Shown: positions 1 through 8,834, counted from the first letter of the stretch. The stretch: DNA of 64,000 nt from Wolinella sp052170135 (GCA_052170135.1 JBQNBC010000009.1:11542-75541); one strand, 5' to 3'. The notes: generated from the letters alone by a model not told the origin. Numbers and translations: made by a program.

Positions 1-31
1 TTTAATCCACAAAAATTTACTAGGAGGAAAA

Positions 32-1078
32 ATGAAAAAGTCTATTGTTTTGTTTGGAAGTGTTGTTTTGACTGCAAGCACACTTTTTGCGAACGATTCT
101 GCACTACGAGATAGAGTAAAGGAATCTGGTATTGTCGCGATTCCAAAAGATGCTAAGGTTCTTATGAGGCTTACAGAGCAGTCAGCTGATGCGAAGACAA
201 ATCCAACAACCGCTGAGAAAGTTGAGTTGGGTAAGCGACTATACTTTGATCCACGTCTTTCAAGAAGCAATCTAATATCATGCAACACCTGTCACAACTT
301 AGGTCTAGGTGGAGCAGATGCTGTGCCAGCTGCTATCGGACACAAATGGACAGCAAACCCATCTCATCTAAACTCACCAACGGTCTATAACAGCGTATTT
401 AATAGCGTGCAGTTCTGGGATGGTCGCAGTGCGCACCTAGCTGATCAAGCGCAAGGCCCAATGCAAGCAGCTCCAGAAATGGCATCTCCAAGCTCACTAG
501 TTGAAGAGAGAATTAACTCGATTCCTGCGTATGTGGCGGAGTTTAAAAAGGCTTACGGCAAAGATGTCAAAATTGACTTTAAGCTAATCGCTGACACGAT
601 CGCAGTCTTTGAGCGCACTCTTGTGACACCTGCGCCATTTGATGACTTCCTAAATGGCAACAACAAAGCCCTAAACAGCGAAGAGAAAGAAGGACTAGAG
701 CTATTTATGGATAAGGGTTGTACGGCATGCCATACAGGAATTAACCTCGGCGGTACTATGCAGCCATTTCAAGTTGCAGCACAGTATAAGTTTGCTAGTT
801 TAGGCGACTTCAAAGGCGATAAAAATGGCATGGTAAAAACTCCTACGTTAAGAAACATTGTTGAAACTGCTCCGTATTTCCATAATGGTGCAATCTGGTC
901 ACTAAAAGATACAATTAAAGAGATGGGTAGCACACAGCTAGGAGTTGCAATCAGCGATGATGAAGCAGCAAAAATTGAGAAATTCCTCGGCTCGCTAACA
1001 GGCCGTAAGCCAAATGTCTCGTATCCGACAAATCTCCCAGAGATGACAGACAACACTCCAAAGCCAACTTTCGATTAA
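32..1078 (+). CDS. ccp: Di-haem cytochrome c peroxidase
   Basis: A periplasmic di-haem peroxidase of the CcpA/MauG family that reduces hydrogen peroxide with electrons from a c-type cytochrome. A Sec signal peptide covers about residues 1-20 (cleavage near ...LFA|ND). Two haem c motifs are visible: CNTCH at C84-H88 in the N-terminal domain and CTACH at C230-H234 in the C-terminal domain. The 348-residue length is normal for the family. A strong AGGAGG ribosome site lies 5-10 bases before the ATG. The gene stands alone; the 260 bases after it hold no clear gene. The role in peroxide defence under microaerobic growth is known for the family; the natural electron donor cannot be told from here. 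Confidence 0.95.
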   Translation: MKKSIVLFGSVVLTASTLFANDSALRDRVKESGIVAIPKDAKVLMRLTEQSADAKTNPTTAEKVELGKRLYFDPRLSRSNLISCNTCHNLGLGGADAVPAAIGHKWTANPSHLNSPTVYNSVFNSVQFWDGRSAHLADQAQGPMQAAPEMASPSSLVEERINSIPAYVAEFKKAYGKDVKIDFKLIADTIAVFERTLVTPAPFDDFLNGNNKALNSEEKEGLELFMDKGCTACHTGINLGGTMQPFQVAAQYKFASLGDFKGDKNGMVKTPTLRNIVETAPYFHNGAIWSLKDTIKEMGSTQLGVAISDDEAAKIEKFLGSLTGRKPNVSYPTNLPEMTDNTPKPTFD

Positions 1079-1339
1079 TTTTTAGCCCCTGCGAGATTCC
1101 TTTTGGAGTCTCTGGGTGGGTCAAGAATCGCTCAAAAATTTGTGGGCAGAATTCTAAAATCTAATTCTTTCTTTAATGTCTTTTCTCTTGTTGCCGGAGT
1201 GCGTTTGTGAAATGCTGTCAATATGATTTTGGATAAAGAGGCGTTGGATAATCCAGGTCTAGAATCGCATGGATTCTTGATTGAGCTCTGCATTTTATGA
1301 GAATTTCTTTAACGAATTTTACAAAGGAATCGATATTGT
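1079..1339. other. Intergenic stretch after ccp
   Basis: No gene can be supported here. A hairpin lies at about 1092-1111 (GAGATTCC, TTTT loop, GGAGTCTC, with one wobble pair) shortly after the ccp stop; it lacks a run of T, so it is at best a weak terminator or RNA-stabilising stem. A 53-codon open frame on the minus strand (1132-1293) lacks a ribosome site and matches no family I recognise. Confidence 0.4.
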
Positions 1340-1682
1340 TTATGCTAACTTTGGATTCTTGCCGAAGCGATTATCGCCAGTTGTGCCATCAAGCGCACAG
1401 AAAATAACCAAAGCTATCGCGCCAATCACTGGGACAAGGGTAATCAAGCAACCATCAGCCAGAGTGGTCAGTATCGTGCAGGCGACGCACCGATACGCTA
1501 AGAGGTGGAACATGACCAATATGCAGGTATTGCTTAGTATGCCACTTTCTATTTCTACGACATACAAGCCAGTAAAAATATCTATTAGCGAGTCAATAAA
1601 GAGTAAATATCCAATGCTCTTTGCGTCTTGCATGACCTCTGAAAACTGCATACTTTCTCAAAACGACCAAAAACCAATTTAA
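1340..1682 (-). pseudogene. DUF805 membrane protein, broken
   Basis: Remnant of a small DUF805 inner-membrane protein of unknown function. Its parts lie in different frames of the minus strand. An N-terminal piece reads WFLVVLRKYAVF...ARRKEHW and then meets a stop. A middle piece carries a hydrophobic helix (FIDSLIDIFTGLYVVEIESG). Another frame gives the signature VSVRRLHDTDHSG, followed by TGA where the family has TGG (Trp). A one-base insertion then returns to the frame of the family's C-terminal end (VPVIGAIALVIF...GDNRFGKNPK). The start codon position (about 1682) now reads TTA. At least one nonsense mutation and several frameshifts make it non-functional. It lies downstream of mutS2 and the small lipoprotein gene, on the same strand. 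Confidence 0.85.
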
Positions 1683-1751
1683 GATCTATTCCTTTGTTGT
1701 GTATTGATTATGCAATTTAATCAAAAGTAGAATCCAGCTTTAGATTATTGA

Positions 1752-1865
1752 CTACTTTCCTTGCGTACTACGATGCAGTGGGTGCTGATAGTCATTTTTT
1801 TCGCAACCTTGTAGGCTTAAGACCATCAAAAGCGTGGCAAAAGTCACTATAAATGCACTTCTCAT
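1752..1865 (-). CDS. Small lipoprotein, 37 residues
   Basis: A very short gene with strong translation signals. AAGGAGGAG lies 5 bases before the ATG, and the product begins MRSAFIVTFATLLMVLSLQGC. This is a typical lipoprotein signal peptide with lipobox LQGC and the lipidated cysteine at residue 21. Only about 16 residues follow (ENDYQHPLH-type, polar and His-rich), so the mature product is a lipidated peptide. It starts 18 bases after the mutS2 stop on the same strand and is probably co-transcribed with it. The layout resembles small entericidin-like or LptM-like lipopeptides, but no homology can be claimed; the function is unknown. Confidence 0.75.
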   Translation of the reverse strand: MRSAFIVTFATLLMVLSLQGCEKNDYQHPLHRSTQGK

Positions 1866-1883
1866 TATACTCCTCCTTTGCTA

Positions 1884-4121
1884 TTAAAGTTTAATGATTT
1901 TGGCACCAAAGCCACCCATCTGAGCTGGTGCATCCTCAAATGCACGTACCTTTGGATGGAGTTTTAAGAACTCCTTTATGGCATATGCAAGCTTGCCAGT
2001 GCCTATGCCGTGATATACAAGAACTTCATCAAAGCCCGCCAATAGTGCATCTGAGAGGAATTTATCCAGTCTTTCAACGGCCTCTTCGCCTCTAAGCCCA
2101 TGCAGATCAAGCGTGAGAGCACCACGATTTTGTCGCGATTCGAGTGTGATTTTTGGCTTTGGTGTTGAGGTTGGGAGCTTGCCAAGTGGCTTTATCTCAC
2201 TCTTTTTTACGCGCAGCTTAAATCCTTCATCAAGCTCAATCATCGCCTCACGTTCATTTATTGAGATTACAATTCCTCGGCTTTGGCGATATTTGACGCG
2301 CTCGCCAACTTTGATTTCGTGTCGCTGTACTGCCTCATCTACACGTTCTTTCGCCTCGCTTGCCTTGATATTTTGAAGAATCTTATTGGCATTATTCATG
2401 CCTTTGTGGATTCTCTCTGTGTTCGCCATTTTTGCTGCCTCTTTTGCTAGGCTTATAGCCTCTTGGTATTCACGCTCTAGACGCGCTATTGTGGCTTTAT
2501 GTTCGCTTTGATTTTTCTCAATTTTCTCAGTGAACTCGAGTTTTTTTGCTTTTAGCTTGGCCAGCTCTAGCTCTAGTGCTTGGCTCTTTTGCTTTAGTTC
2601 TATTTCAAGTTGTGCACTTTTTTCGATTAGTTCGCCTAGTTTCTCTTTGTCTTCGCCATACACCTTTTTAGCATTTCTTACGACAAAGCCAGGGATTCCG
2701 TATCTCTCTGCAGTCTCAAATGCGTAACTTTTACCTATCGTGCCATGGAGGAATGAAAAAGTCGGCATCTGTCGCTGCTCGTCATATAGCGCAGCCATCA
2801 GCTCTACGCGCTCATTGTTTGCCATTAGTGCTGCTAGCCGCTTGTGATGAGTTGTGATTACGATTTTGTATTCGCGCTTTAGTAGCTCCTCTAAAATCAC
2901 CTTAAAAAGGCTTGCCGCCTCGTCGCTATCAGTCCCAAGCTCAATCTCGTCAACGCCTATTAAGAATCCGCGCTCTTTAAAGAAGCTCTCAAACTGTATC
3001 ATTCGCCCGGCAAATGTAGAGATATCATTTTTTGCGCTTTGCGGGTCATCTAGCACTGCATCAATCCCGCTAAATGCACCGATGTGTGATTTGTTAGCGT
3101 TGATTCTCATCGGTATCATGTATCGTGCAAGAAATGTCGAGCTAAGGATCGATTTTAAAAGCATGGTTTTTCCGCCGGCGTTTACGCCTGTTATCATCAA
3201 AATATCGCGTTCAAAGTCAACACTTAGTGGCTTTGGATTATTTAGCGCTGGGTGTGAAAACTCAACAAGTCGAATGCGTCTATCTCTGCGTGGTGTGATG
3301 AATTCGAGATTCTTTGCTTTGGCAAAATTTACACGTGCTTGATAGTGGTCAAAACGATCAAATTCACGATCGATAAATTTCAAGAAGCCAAGCTGTTTTC
3401 CCATTTGTGCAGAAAGCTCTTTGCAGATATTGAATTCCATCTCAGTGATTTTGCTGAGAAGTTCTGATTCTTTATCCTTAAGCTTAGTAATACTCTCAGG
3501 GATAATATAGAAGAATCCAGCCGCGCTACGTCCGATTATTTGCGCTTTTAGAGTGTTGTTAAAACCACCTCGTGCAAGTAGCGACTCTTCGCCATTTATC
3601 AGATGCACTTGCCTATCCACGAGATATGGCGCGAGTTGACTATTTGAGAGCAGCAGTCGCAAAGCTTCATTTATATCGCTTTTTGTCCGCTTTATGGCGT
3701 TGTTTATCGCGTCTAACTCAGGATAGATTCCCCTATTGAAACTACCATCTTTGTCAAAGTGTCGCTCAATTTCTAGAATAATGCTAGGGAATTTGATCTC
3801 GTTAAACCATTCAAAGAGAATCCCATCGATTCTTAATCCTTTTAGATAGAGCATATATCGCCATAGCTTCACCCACTCAAAAATTTCATCACGTCGCAAG
3901 AATCCAAACTTTTTAAGGTGGATAATATCGCGCTCAAGCGGCAGTATCGGCGGTGGTGGTGTGAGCTCAAGCGGGTCGAGTGCATTTATAAATTGCCTGT
4001 GGCGATTTATGTCCCCCTCCATATGCGGTGGCTTTGGACGTGAAAAAAATGAGCCAAAAAGCTCCAGAAACGGCTCTAAATCAAGCTTTTTGGCAAGCTT
4101 TAAATAGTGCGGGTCGTGCAT
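1884..4121 (-). CDS. mutS2: MutS2-family DNA-binding ATPase with Smr nuclease domain
   Basis: MutS2 binds branched DNA or collided ribosomes; in Helicobacter pylori it suppresses homologous recombination. The core domain precedes a Walker A loop (VNAGGKTML, near residue 312) and a Walker B region (GVDEIELGTDSDEAA; most relatives have DE-L-GTDP). A long charged coiled coil spans about 480-600. The C-terminal Smr domain (about 670-745) carries LDLHG and HGIGTGKL, the endonuclease signature. I chose the ATG at 4121 because AAGGA lies 7 bases upstream; a GTG five codons earlier (4136) sits on top of that site. Length 745 is normal. It follows murC and a small gene on the same strand, the order also known in H. 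pylori. Confidence 0.94.
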   Translation of the reverse strand: MHDPHYLKLAKKLDLEPFLELFGSFFSRPKPPHMEGDINRHRQFINALDPLELTPPPPILPLERDIIHLKKFGFLRRDEIFEWVKLWRYMLYLKGLRIDGILFEWFNEIKFPSIILEIERHFDKDGSFNRGIYPELDAINNAIKRTKSDINEALRLLLSNSQLAPYLVDRQVHLINGEESLLARGGFNNTLKAQIIGRSAAGFFYIIPESITKLKDKESELLSKITEMEFNICKELSAQMGKQLGFLKFIDREFDRFDHYQARVNFAKAKNLEFITPRRDRRIRLVEFSHPALNNPKPLSVDFERDILMITGVNAGGKTMLLKSILSSTFLARYMIPMRINANKSHIGAFSGIDAVLDDPQSAKNDISTFAGRMIQFESFFKERGFLIGVDEIELGTDSDEAASLFKVILEELLKREYKIVITTHHKRLAALMANNERVELMAALYDEQRQMPTFSFLHGTIGKSYAFETAERYGIPGFVVRNAKKVYGEDKEKLGELIEKSAQLEIELKQKSQALELELAKLKAKKLEFTEKIEKNQSEHKATIARLEREYQEAISLAKEAAKMANTERIHKGMNNANKILQNIKASEAKERVDEAVQRHEIKVGERVKYRQSRGIVISINEREAMIELDEGFKLRVKKSEIKPLGKLPTSTPKPKITLESRQNRGALTLDLHGLRGEEAVERLDKFLSDALLAGFDEVLVYHGIGTGKLAYAIKEFLKLHPKVRAFEDAPAQMGGFGAKIIKL

Positions 4122-4248
4122 ACAAAAGTCCTTCACCTAATCTTAAACATCAGCACATACAAAGAATCCAACCCCAAAAATCCATCCATCTTTATCGCGT
4201 ATCCCATTAAAATATAACACTAGATGATTTCACGCCATAAATCGGGCT

Positions 4249-4527
4249 TTATTTGTTACTATCAAGTTCGTTGCACAATTCAAGTGATAGCGTAGAGCCA
4301 TGGTATGGGGTATTTGGCTTGCCAATGAAACTAAGCGTACCGCTTACAAAGTTAAACTCTTTTTGGCTTACGATAATTCCGTTGCACTCTAGTTTTTTAC
4401 CTTGGTTAAATAAAACAACAAGTCGCGCCTCTTCTTTGGAGCGCGACACCTGCACGCTTGCCCAAATCCCGGCTAGCACTGCTAAAATAACGATAAAAGC
4501 AACAACTAGAGTTTTTGACGTATCCAT
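4249..4527 (-). CDS. Small membrane-anchored protein of unknown function
   Basis: A 92-residue protein with one N-terminal hydrophobic segment (about residues 7-25, LVVAFIVILAVLAGIWASV). It is probably anchored in the inner membrane with a roughly 65-residue periplasmic tail. The tail has two cysteines (near 48 and 85) that could form a disulfide. The ATG shares its A with the murC stop codon TAA, so translation is likely coupled to murC. A small unknown gene sits in the same place between murC and mutS2 in H. pylori, which supports a real conserved gene. No catalytic motif is seen. Confidence 0.8.
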   Translation of the reverse strand: MDTSKTLVVAFIVILAVLAGIWASVQVSRSKEEARLVVLFNQGKKLECNGIIVSQKEFNFVSGTLSFIGKPNTPYHGSTLSLELCNELDSNK

Positions 4528-5846
4528 TAAAACTCTCCTCTTAGTTGATATGTGATGTCGCCAGCACCAAAGCCGACTACAAGCCCTCGCTCAATCTCTA
4601 AAATACGAGAATCGTGACTGTATATTCCTAGTTTTTCTCTAGATTCTCTTACGATATGTGTTGCAAATATCGGATTATACGCACTGAAATATCGCCCAAA
4701 GTCGATCTCTACATGCGCCTCGCTAGCCGCATAAACAGGGAGAATCACAAGTCTATCTATGCTAGAAAGGCTTTTAGAAAACCGTTCGATATTGCTTAGC
4801 GTGCGCGAATATTTATGTGGCTGCCAAATGGCAGTTATTGGTGGATTATCAAGCAGGCTAGCGTATTTTTTGACCGCACTAAGAGTCGCATCTATCTCTG
4901 TAGGGTGGTGTGCATAGTCATCAATGAGCGTGAAATCACCAGAGTGTAAAATATCAAATCGCTTTTTAGTGCCTTTGAAGTTCAAAAGTCGCTTTTTAAT
5001 CACGCTAAGCTCCAGCTCATCTTGCGTTGCAAGAATCACCAAAGAGGCATCAAGTGCGATATGTTCGCCAAGTCCCCAAATGCAAAATTCACCCAAGTCG
5101 CGCAAGCAAAATCGCGTGTATGGTTCGCCATCGCGCAGCTCATAACTTATATTTGTAATATCCCTGCTAGGATAAAGTCGCTCTGCGTTAAGTTTGTCTA
5201 AAGAACCCAAAAACGGGTCTTCGGCATTTATCACGCACTTTTTAGAGGAATCCAAAAAACTTCTATATGCATTGTGAAATAGCTCGATATTGTGGTTGTA
5301 GCTCTCCATATGTTCGGGTTCGGCATTTGTTACAACAGCGCAAAATGGGCTGATATTTAAAAAGCTCTTATCGCTCTCATCGGCCTCAAATACAACAGAA
5401 TCACTCTCTACTTCGCGCACATTTGATCCAAATTCCTTTGCTTCTGCGCCAATAATCGCGCTAAACTCAGGCAAAAGTGCGCTTAAAATTGCTGTGGTTG
5501 TGCTTTTTCCATGCGCGCCAGCCACAGCAAAAACACGCTTATCATTGAGAATCATAGGCAATGCCTCGGCGCGAGAAAGCACCTTGATTCCAAGCTCTCT
5601 AGCGCGCACTATCTCGACATTGTCGCTTTTTATGATTGCTGAGTGTATAAGCAGATCTTGATCGCTAATCGCTCGAGAATCGTGTGGAATTTGAAGTTTA
5701 ATTCCCATTTTCTGTAGGTATCTTGTTGTTGGCGATTCTGCGATATCTGAGCCACTAACTATCGCACCTTGAGCTTTTAGAAATTTTGCCAACCCAGAGA
5801 TCCCTATGCCACCAATTCCCACAAAGTGGATTTTTAGATTAGACAT
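4527..5846 (-). CDS. murC: UDP-N-acetylmuramate--L-alanine ligase
   Basis: A cytoplasmic ligase that adds L-alanine to UDP-MurNAc, the first amino-acid step of peptidoglycan precursor synthesis. The N-terminal UDP-binding loop is GIGGIGISGLA (about residues 10-20). The ATP loop AGAHGKSTTT (about 109-118) is the Mur-ligase P-loop, with Ser where many have Thr. EADESD near 196 and a HP-H-YSRT element (QPHKYSRT) near 343 follow. The length of 439 is a little short of the E. coli enzyme but normal for this group. It overlaps the aminotransferase upstream by 13 bases and the small gene downstream by one base, so the three form one translational unit. Confidence 0.96.
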   Translation of the reverse strand: MSNLKIHFVGIGGIGISGLAKFLKAQGAIVSGSDIAESPTTRYLQKMGIKLQIPHDSRAISDQDLLIHSAIIKSDNVEIVRARELGIKVLSRAEALPMILNDKRVFAVAGAHGKSTTTAILSALLPEFSAIIGAEAKEFGSNVREVESDSVVFEADESDKSFLNISPFCAVVTNAEPEHMESYNHNIELFHNAYRSFLDSSKKCVINAEDPFLGSLDKLNAERLYPSRDITNISYELRDGEPYTRFCLRDLGEFCIWGLGEHIALDASLVILATQDELELSVIKKRLLNFKGTKKRFDILHSGDFTLIDDYAHHPTEIDATLSAVKKYASLLDNPPITAIWQPHKYSRTLSNIERFSKSLSSIDRLVILPVYAASEAHVEIDFGRYFSAYNPIFATHIVRESREKLGIYSHDSRILEIERGLVVGFGAGDITYQLRGEF

Positions 5847-6955
5847 TTTGCGACCTTTTTTAGTGCTTTTTTGAGAATTTTTGGCTCATAAACTAGTGCT
5901 AAGCGAACATAGCCACTGCCAGCTCCATCTCGCCCTAGAAACGATCCAGGTAGCACGAGAATCCCATCATTTTCATAGAGTCGTTTTGTAAATTCCAAAT
6001 CATCACCAACCTTTAGCCAGACGTAAAATGTGTATGGCTCTATGTTAACGCCGAGAATCTTGCGTGCAAGGGCTAGATTCTTTGCATATTTTTTGCGGAT
6101 TTTCTCACTCTCTTTTGTCTCATCCCATGCCTTACTAGCTGCTTCTTGCAATGGTAATGGAATGGCACAACCAGCGTAAGTACGATATTTTGCATAGCCC
6201 TTTAAAATCTCGGCATCACCAGCGATAAAACCGCTTCTTAGCCCAGGAGCTGAGGAGCGTTTTGAGATTGAGTTTAGTGCGAGGACGTTTTTAAAGTTTG
6301 TGTTCCCGGCTTTTATGCATGCCTCAAGAATCGAATATGGTGGATTCTCCTCGTAAATATCGCCATAGCACTCATCATTAATAAGTATAAAGTCAAATTC
6401 AAGTGCGTGCTCGACCCATTTTACGAGCGCGTCAAGGCTTAAAGTAGCACCTGTTGGGTTGTTTGGCGAGTTTAGAATTACGACGTGCGTCTCTTTCATT
6501 TGCTCTTTGCTTAGGCTTGGAGTGAAGTTGTTTTCTTCATTCAAATCCATATAAAATGTGCGTGCACGCGAGGCTATCGCTGCTCCCTCGTATATTTGAT
6601 AGAAAGGGTTTGGATGCGCGATAGTTGGATTCTTTTTATTAAAAAGTAGGTACTGAGGTAGATTAAAAAGCACTTCACGCGTTCCAAAAGTGGGGATAAT
6701 CTCGGAATCATGCAGTGAAATTTCATATCGATTTTTTACAAAGGCACGTTGCGATTCTCTTAAGCATGATTCTCCAGCACTTTTTGGATATTTATTTAGG
6801 AGGGCTGTATGTTTTTTTAGAGCACGCTGGATAAATTCAGGTGTCTCAAACTGCGGTTCGCCAATTGTTAGCGAGATAATCTCTTGATTCTCTTTGGTTT
6901 TTAGTTGTGCTATTAGATCGCGTAACTTCTCAAATGGGTATGGTTCAAAATTCAA
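5834..6955 (-). CDS. Class I/II PLP aminotransferase (possibly succinyldiaminopimelate aminotransferase)
   Basis: A fold-type I pyridoxal-phosphate aminotransferase of 373 residues. Visible family elements are NSPNNPTGATL (about 171-181), DECYGD (about 206-211) and the Schiff-base lysine in SISKRSSAPGLRSG (Lys near 232). The final Arg that binds the substrate carboxylate lies near GYVRLAL. Co-translation with murC and the H. pylori gene order suggest a role in cell-wall precursor supply. Homologues have been annotated as DapC (N-succinyl-LL-diaminopimelate aminotransferase); that assignment is by context, not by a specificity motif I can see. Other amino-donor substrates are possible. Confidence 0.85.
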   Translation of the reverse strand: MNFEPYPFEKLRDLIAQLKTKENQEIISLTIGEPQFETPEFIQRALKKHTALLNKYPKSAGESCLRESQRAFVKNRYEISLHDSEIIPTFGTREVLFNLPQYLLFNKKNPTIAHPNPFYQIYEGAAIASRARTFYMDLNEENNFTPSLSKEQMKETHVVILNSPNNPTGATLSLDALVKWVEHALEFDFILINDECYGDIYEENPPYSILEACIKAGNTNFKNVLALNSISKRSSAPGLRSGFIAGDAEILKGYAKYRTYAGCAIPLPLQEAASKAWDETKESEKIRKKYAKNLALARKILGVNIEPYTFYVWLKVGDDLEFTKRLYENDGILVLPGSFLGRDGAGSGYVRLALVYEPKILKKALKKVAKCLI

Positions 6956-6986
6956 CTACGATTCTCCATGGCATGGGATAGGGCAA

Positions 6987-7014
6987 TTAGCATGCTTTTA
7001 TTAGCATGCTTTTA
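6987..7014. repeat. Perfect 14-bp tandem duplication
   Basis: Two adjacent identical copies of TTAGCATGCTTTTA (6987-7000 and 7001-7014), each holding the palindrome GCATGC. They lie between the leftward aminotransferase gene and the end of the leftward ATPase gene. They may be a slippage duplication or a paired protein-binding site; nothing further can be read. Confidence 0.8.
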
Positions 7015-7161
7015 AATGGTAAATTTTAACCAATACCTGCTTTAAAAGTGTTTTTGGTATAGCTTTGGATTTTGCTTAGTCGATTCTTGTGATTTAAGAA
7101 TTGTGTGTTTTCTTGCTCTGTTTGCGATTGTTGCATTGTGTTTATGCACAATACCAAAAAC

Positions 7162-8229
7162 CTAAATGCGCTCGCTCAGCACAAACTCCCAAAATGGAAT
7201 CGCAATATATGGCGTGCCCAGATTCTCTCCTTCGCTTTCAAAGCCCATTGTGATGACAATGAAAGTGTCGATAAACTCCCTTTCTTCGCGTATTTTTGAG
7301 AGGCGCGCATGGATATTTTCTGGCGTGGCAAATGGAATTACGACAAAGCCATGAGACGATTCTTCGGCGATAAAATCAACCCTGTCTGAGTAGAAAATTT
7401 GCCCACTTTTGACGAGCTCTAAAAAGAGCATATTTTCTATCAGTGCAGTGAAATTTCGCTCATAGCGCAGAGCATTTGCAAGTGTAAAATCCCAAAAAAA
7501 GAGTTTTTTTGGTGCATTTTTTTGCTCAAATTTTTCAACTAAGTGCAGGATTCCTCGTGATTGATAGTCGGTTATTTTTGAGTAGATTCTATCTTTTGAG
7601 AGCGAAATTGTCCGTTTTAGATTTGTGTAGAGCTGATTTGTGGTTATTTTCGCACCCATGTGGTGTATTAGCGCGTGAAGTATTGCTATCTCGCTCTCAC
7701 TCTCGCATATCAAGCGAAGAATCTCCTGTTTGCGCTTGCTTCTGGCATGCTCATCAAAAAGTGAGATCTCTGGCAATGAGCCATCCTTTAAGAATGAATT
7801 AAAAATATGGCGCACACTTTGATGGCGACGATCAAAGCTTAGATATTCCTCGAAATCTAAGCCATGTATTATAAATTTTGCATAACCTTGCGCCTCTATA
7901 TTTTTTTCGCTGATCAAAAAGATCGATTCCACTTTGGGTAATGGGAAGCCTATCGTGTAGTTGTCTATCGCGAGTGCATCGACTCCATTTTGCACACAGA
8001 AGCGCTCTAGATTTGCAGTGATTTGTTCGAGTGAATTTTCTGTGCGAGGGTCTTTTAAATCAAGATAAATAGGAGTTTTAAATGCTTGCAGATGTGATTT
8101 AACAAGGGAGCTTTTGCCAACTTTTGGAGCACCGCATACGATAGATTTATTCGTGTTGATTGTGACTTTTCGAGGCATGAATGGTATTTGGATTCTTGAT
8201 TTCTCCAACAGTCTGTTTAATATCTCCAT
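7162..8229 (-). CDS. AAA_14-type ATP-binding protein
   Basis: A 355-residue P-loop protein of the group often annotated as ATP-binding protein with AAA_14 and DUF4143-like parts. The Walker A motif is GAPKVGKSS at about residues 33-41. IYLDLKDPR (about 54-62) and DALAIDNY (about 84-91) fit the Walker B region, and the C-terminal part (FFWDFTLANALRYERNFTALIENMLFLEL) resembles the nuclease-like end of the family. A gene of this kind is also found divergent from rpsJ in H. pylori. The function is unknown; some relatives have been linked to DNA or toxin-antitoxin functions without firm proof. The roughly 290 bases to rpsJ hold divergent promoters. Confidence 0.8.
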   Translation of the reverse strand: MEILNRLLEKSRIQIPFMPRKVTINTNKSIVCGAPKVGKSSLVKSHLQAFKTPIYLDLKDPRTENSLEQITANLERFCVQNGVDALAIDNYTIGFPLPKVESIFLISEKNIEAQGYAKFIIHGLDFEEYLSFDRRHQSVRHIFNSFLKDGSLPEISLFDEHARSKRKQEILRLICESESEIAILHALIHHMGAKITTNQLYTNLKRTISLSKDRIYSKITDYQSRGILHLVEKFEQKNAPKKLFFWDFTLANALRYERNFTALIENMLFLELVKSGQIFYSDRVDFIAEESSHGFVVIPFATPENIHARLSKIREEREFIDTFIVITMGFESEGENLGTPYIAIPFWEFVLSERI

Positions 8230-8431
8230 TGCTTTTTGCCTTTGTTAAAATTTTTGTAGCCCCGAAAGTAGCAGAATTTAAAAAAGCTGTACTTTTTTAT
8301 ATCTCAGATTGGACTTTTGTGTAGTTTTTGCTTTACGTTGATTATTGTAAAAAATAGATTATATTCCTTTTAAAAAGGAAATAAATTGAGATATAAAATT
8401 GTAAAAAAGCCGAAAAATCGCCATATTTGTA

Positions 8432-8461
8432 TTGACGTAGCAAGTAGGCGTTGAGTATAAT
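8432..8461 (+). promoter_or_regulatory. Promoter of the ribosomal protein supercluster
   Basis: TTGACG (8432-8437) and TATAAT (8456-8461) are separated by 18 bases, a good sigma-70-type promoter. It lies about 60 bases before the rpsJ start. In this phylum the -10 box usually carries most of the information, so the well-formed -35 box is notable and fits a strong ribosomal promoter. Confidence 0.75.
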
Positions 8462-8478
8462 TCCGCGCCCCCAAAATA

Positions 8479-8508
8479 CACCGAGGGTTATTTCGGTGAG
8501 TTCTTTTA
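8479..8508 (+). promoter_or_regulatory. Terminator-like hairpin in the rpsJ leader
   Basis: CACCGA (8479-8484) pairs with TCGGTG (8493-8498) over an 8-base loop and is followed by AGTTCTTTTA. It lies between the promoter and the rpsJ ribosome site. It could act as an attenuator or as a ribosomal-protein binding site for feedback control of the operon; neither can be proven by reading. Confidence 0.45.
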
Positions 8509-8522
8509 AGGAAAACCAAAAA

Positions 8523-8834
8523 ATGGAAAAAATTCGACTTAAGCTTAAAGCTTACGACCACAGAGTTCTCGATAGGTCAGTTGTCTCTATCGTAGAAGCA
8601 GTAAAACGAACAGGGTCTGAAATCCGCGGTCCAGTTCCTCTACCTACCAAGAAAAGACGATACACCGTCCTACGGTCTCCACACATCAATAAAGATTCCC
8701 GAGAGCAATTTGAAATTCGTGTTCATAGCCGAATTATCGATATTGTTTCCGCGACTTCTGAGACAGTGGATAGTCTGATGAAGCTTGATTTGGCGCCAGA
8801 AGTGGATGTCGAAGTCAGATCTATGGGCAAGTAA
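8523..8834 (+). CDS. rpsJ: Ribosomal protein S10
   Basis: S10 of the small subunit, also the partner of NusB in transcription antitermination. The 103-residue product begins MEKIRLKLKAYDHRVLDRS and contains the typical GPVPLPTKKRRYTVLRSPH and RIIDI segments. I chose the ATG at 8523 rather than an in-frame ATG at 8451, because 8523 gives the normal family length and follows AAGGAAAA. The earlier start would place the promoter -10 box inside the gene. It is the first gene of the long rightward ribosomal cluster. Confidence 0.98.
   Translation: MEKIRLKLKAYDHRVLDRSVVSIVEAVKRTGSEIRGPVPLPTKKRRYTVLRSPHINKDSREQFEIRVHSRIIDIVSATSETVDSLMKLDLAPEVDVEVRSMGK

Noticed and set aside
1079..1120. Terminator after ccp
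   Set aside because: The stem is imperfect and no T run follows; noted only as a hairpin.
1132..1293. 53-codon open frame on the minus strand after ccp
   Set aside because: No ribosome site and no recognised family; kept only as part of the gene-free stretch.
1281..1682. 133-codon open frame on the plus strand
   Set aside because: It is the reverse complement of the DUF805 pseudogene; the minus strand carries the family motifs, and there is no ribosome site for this frame.
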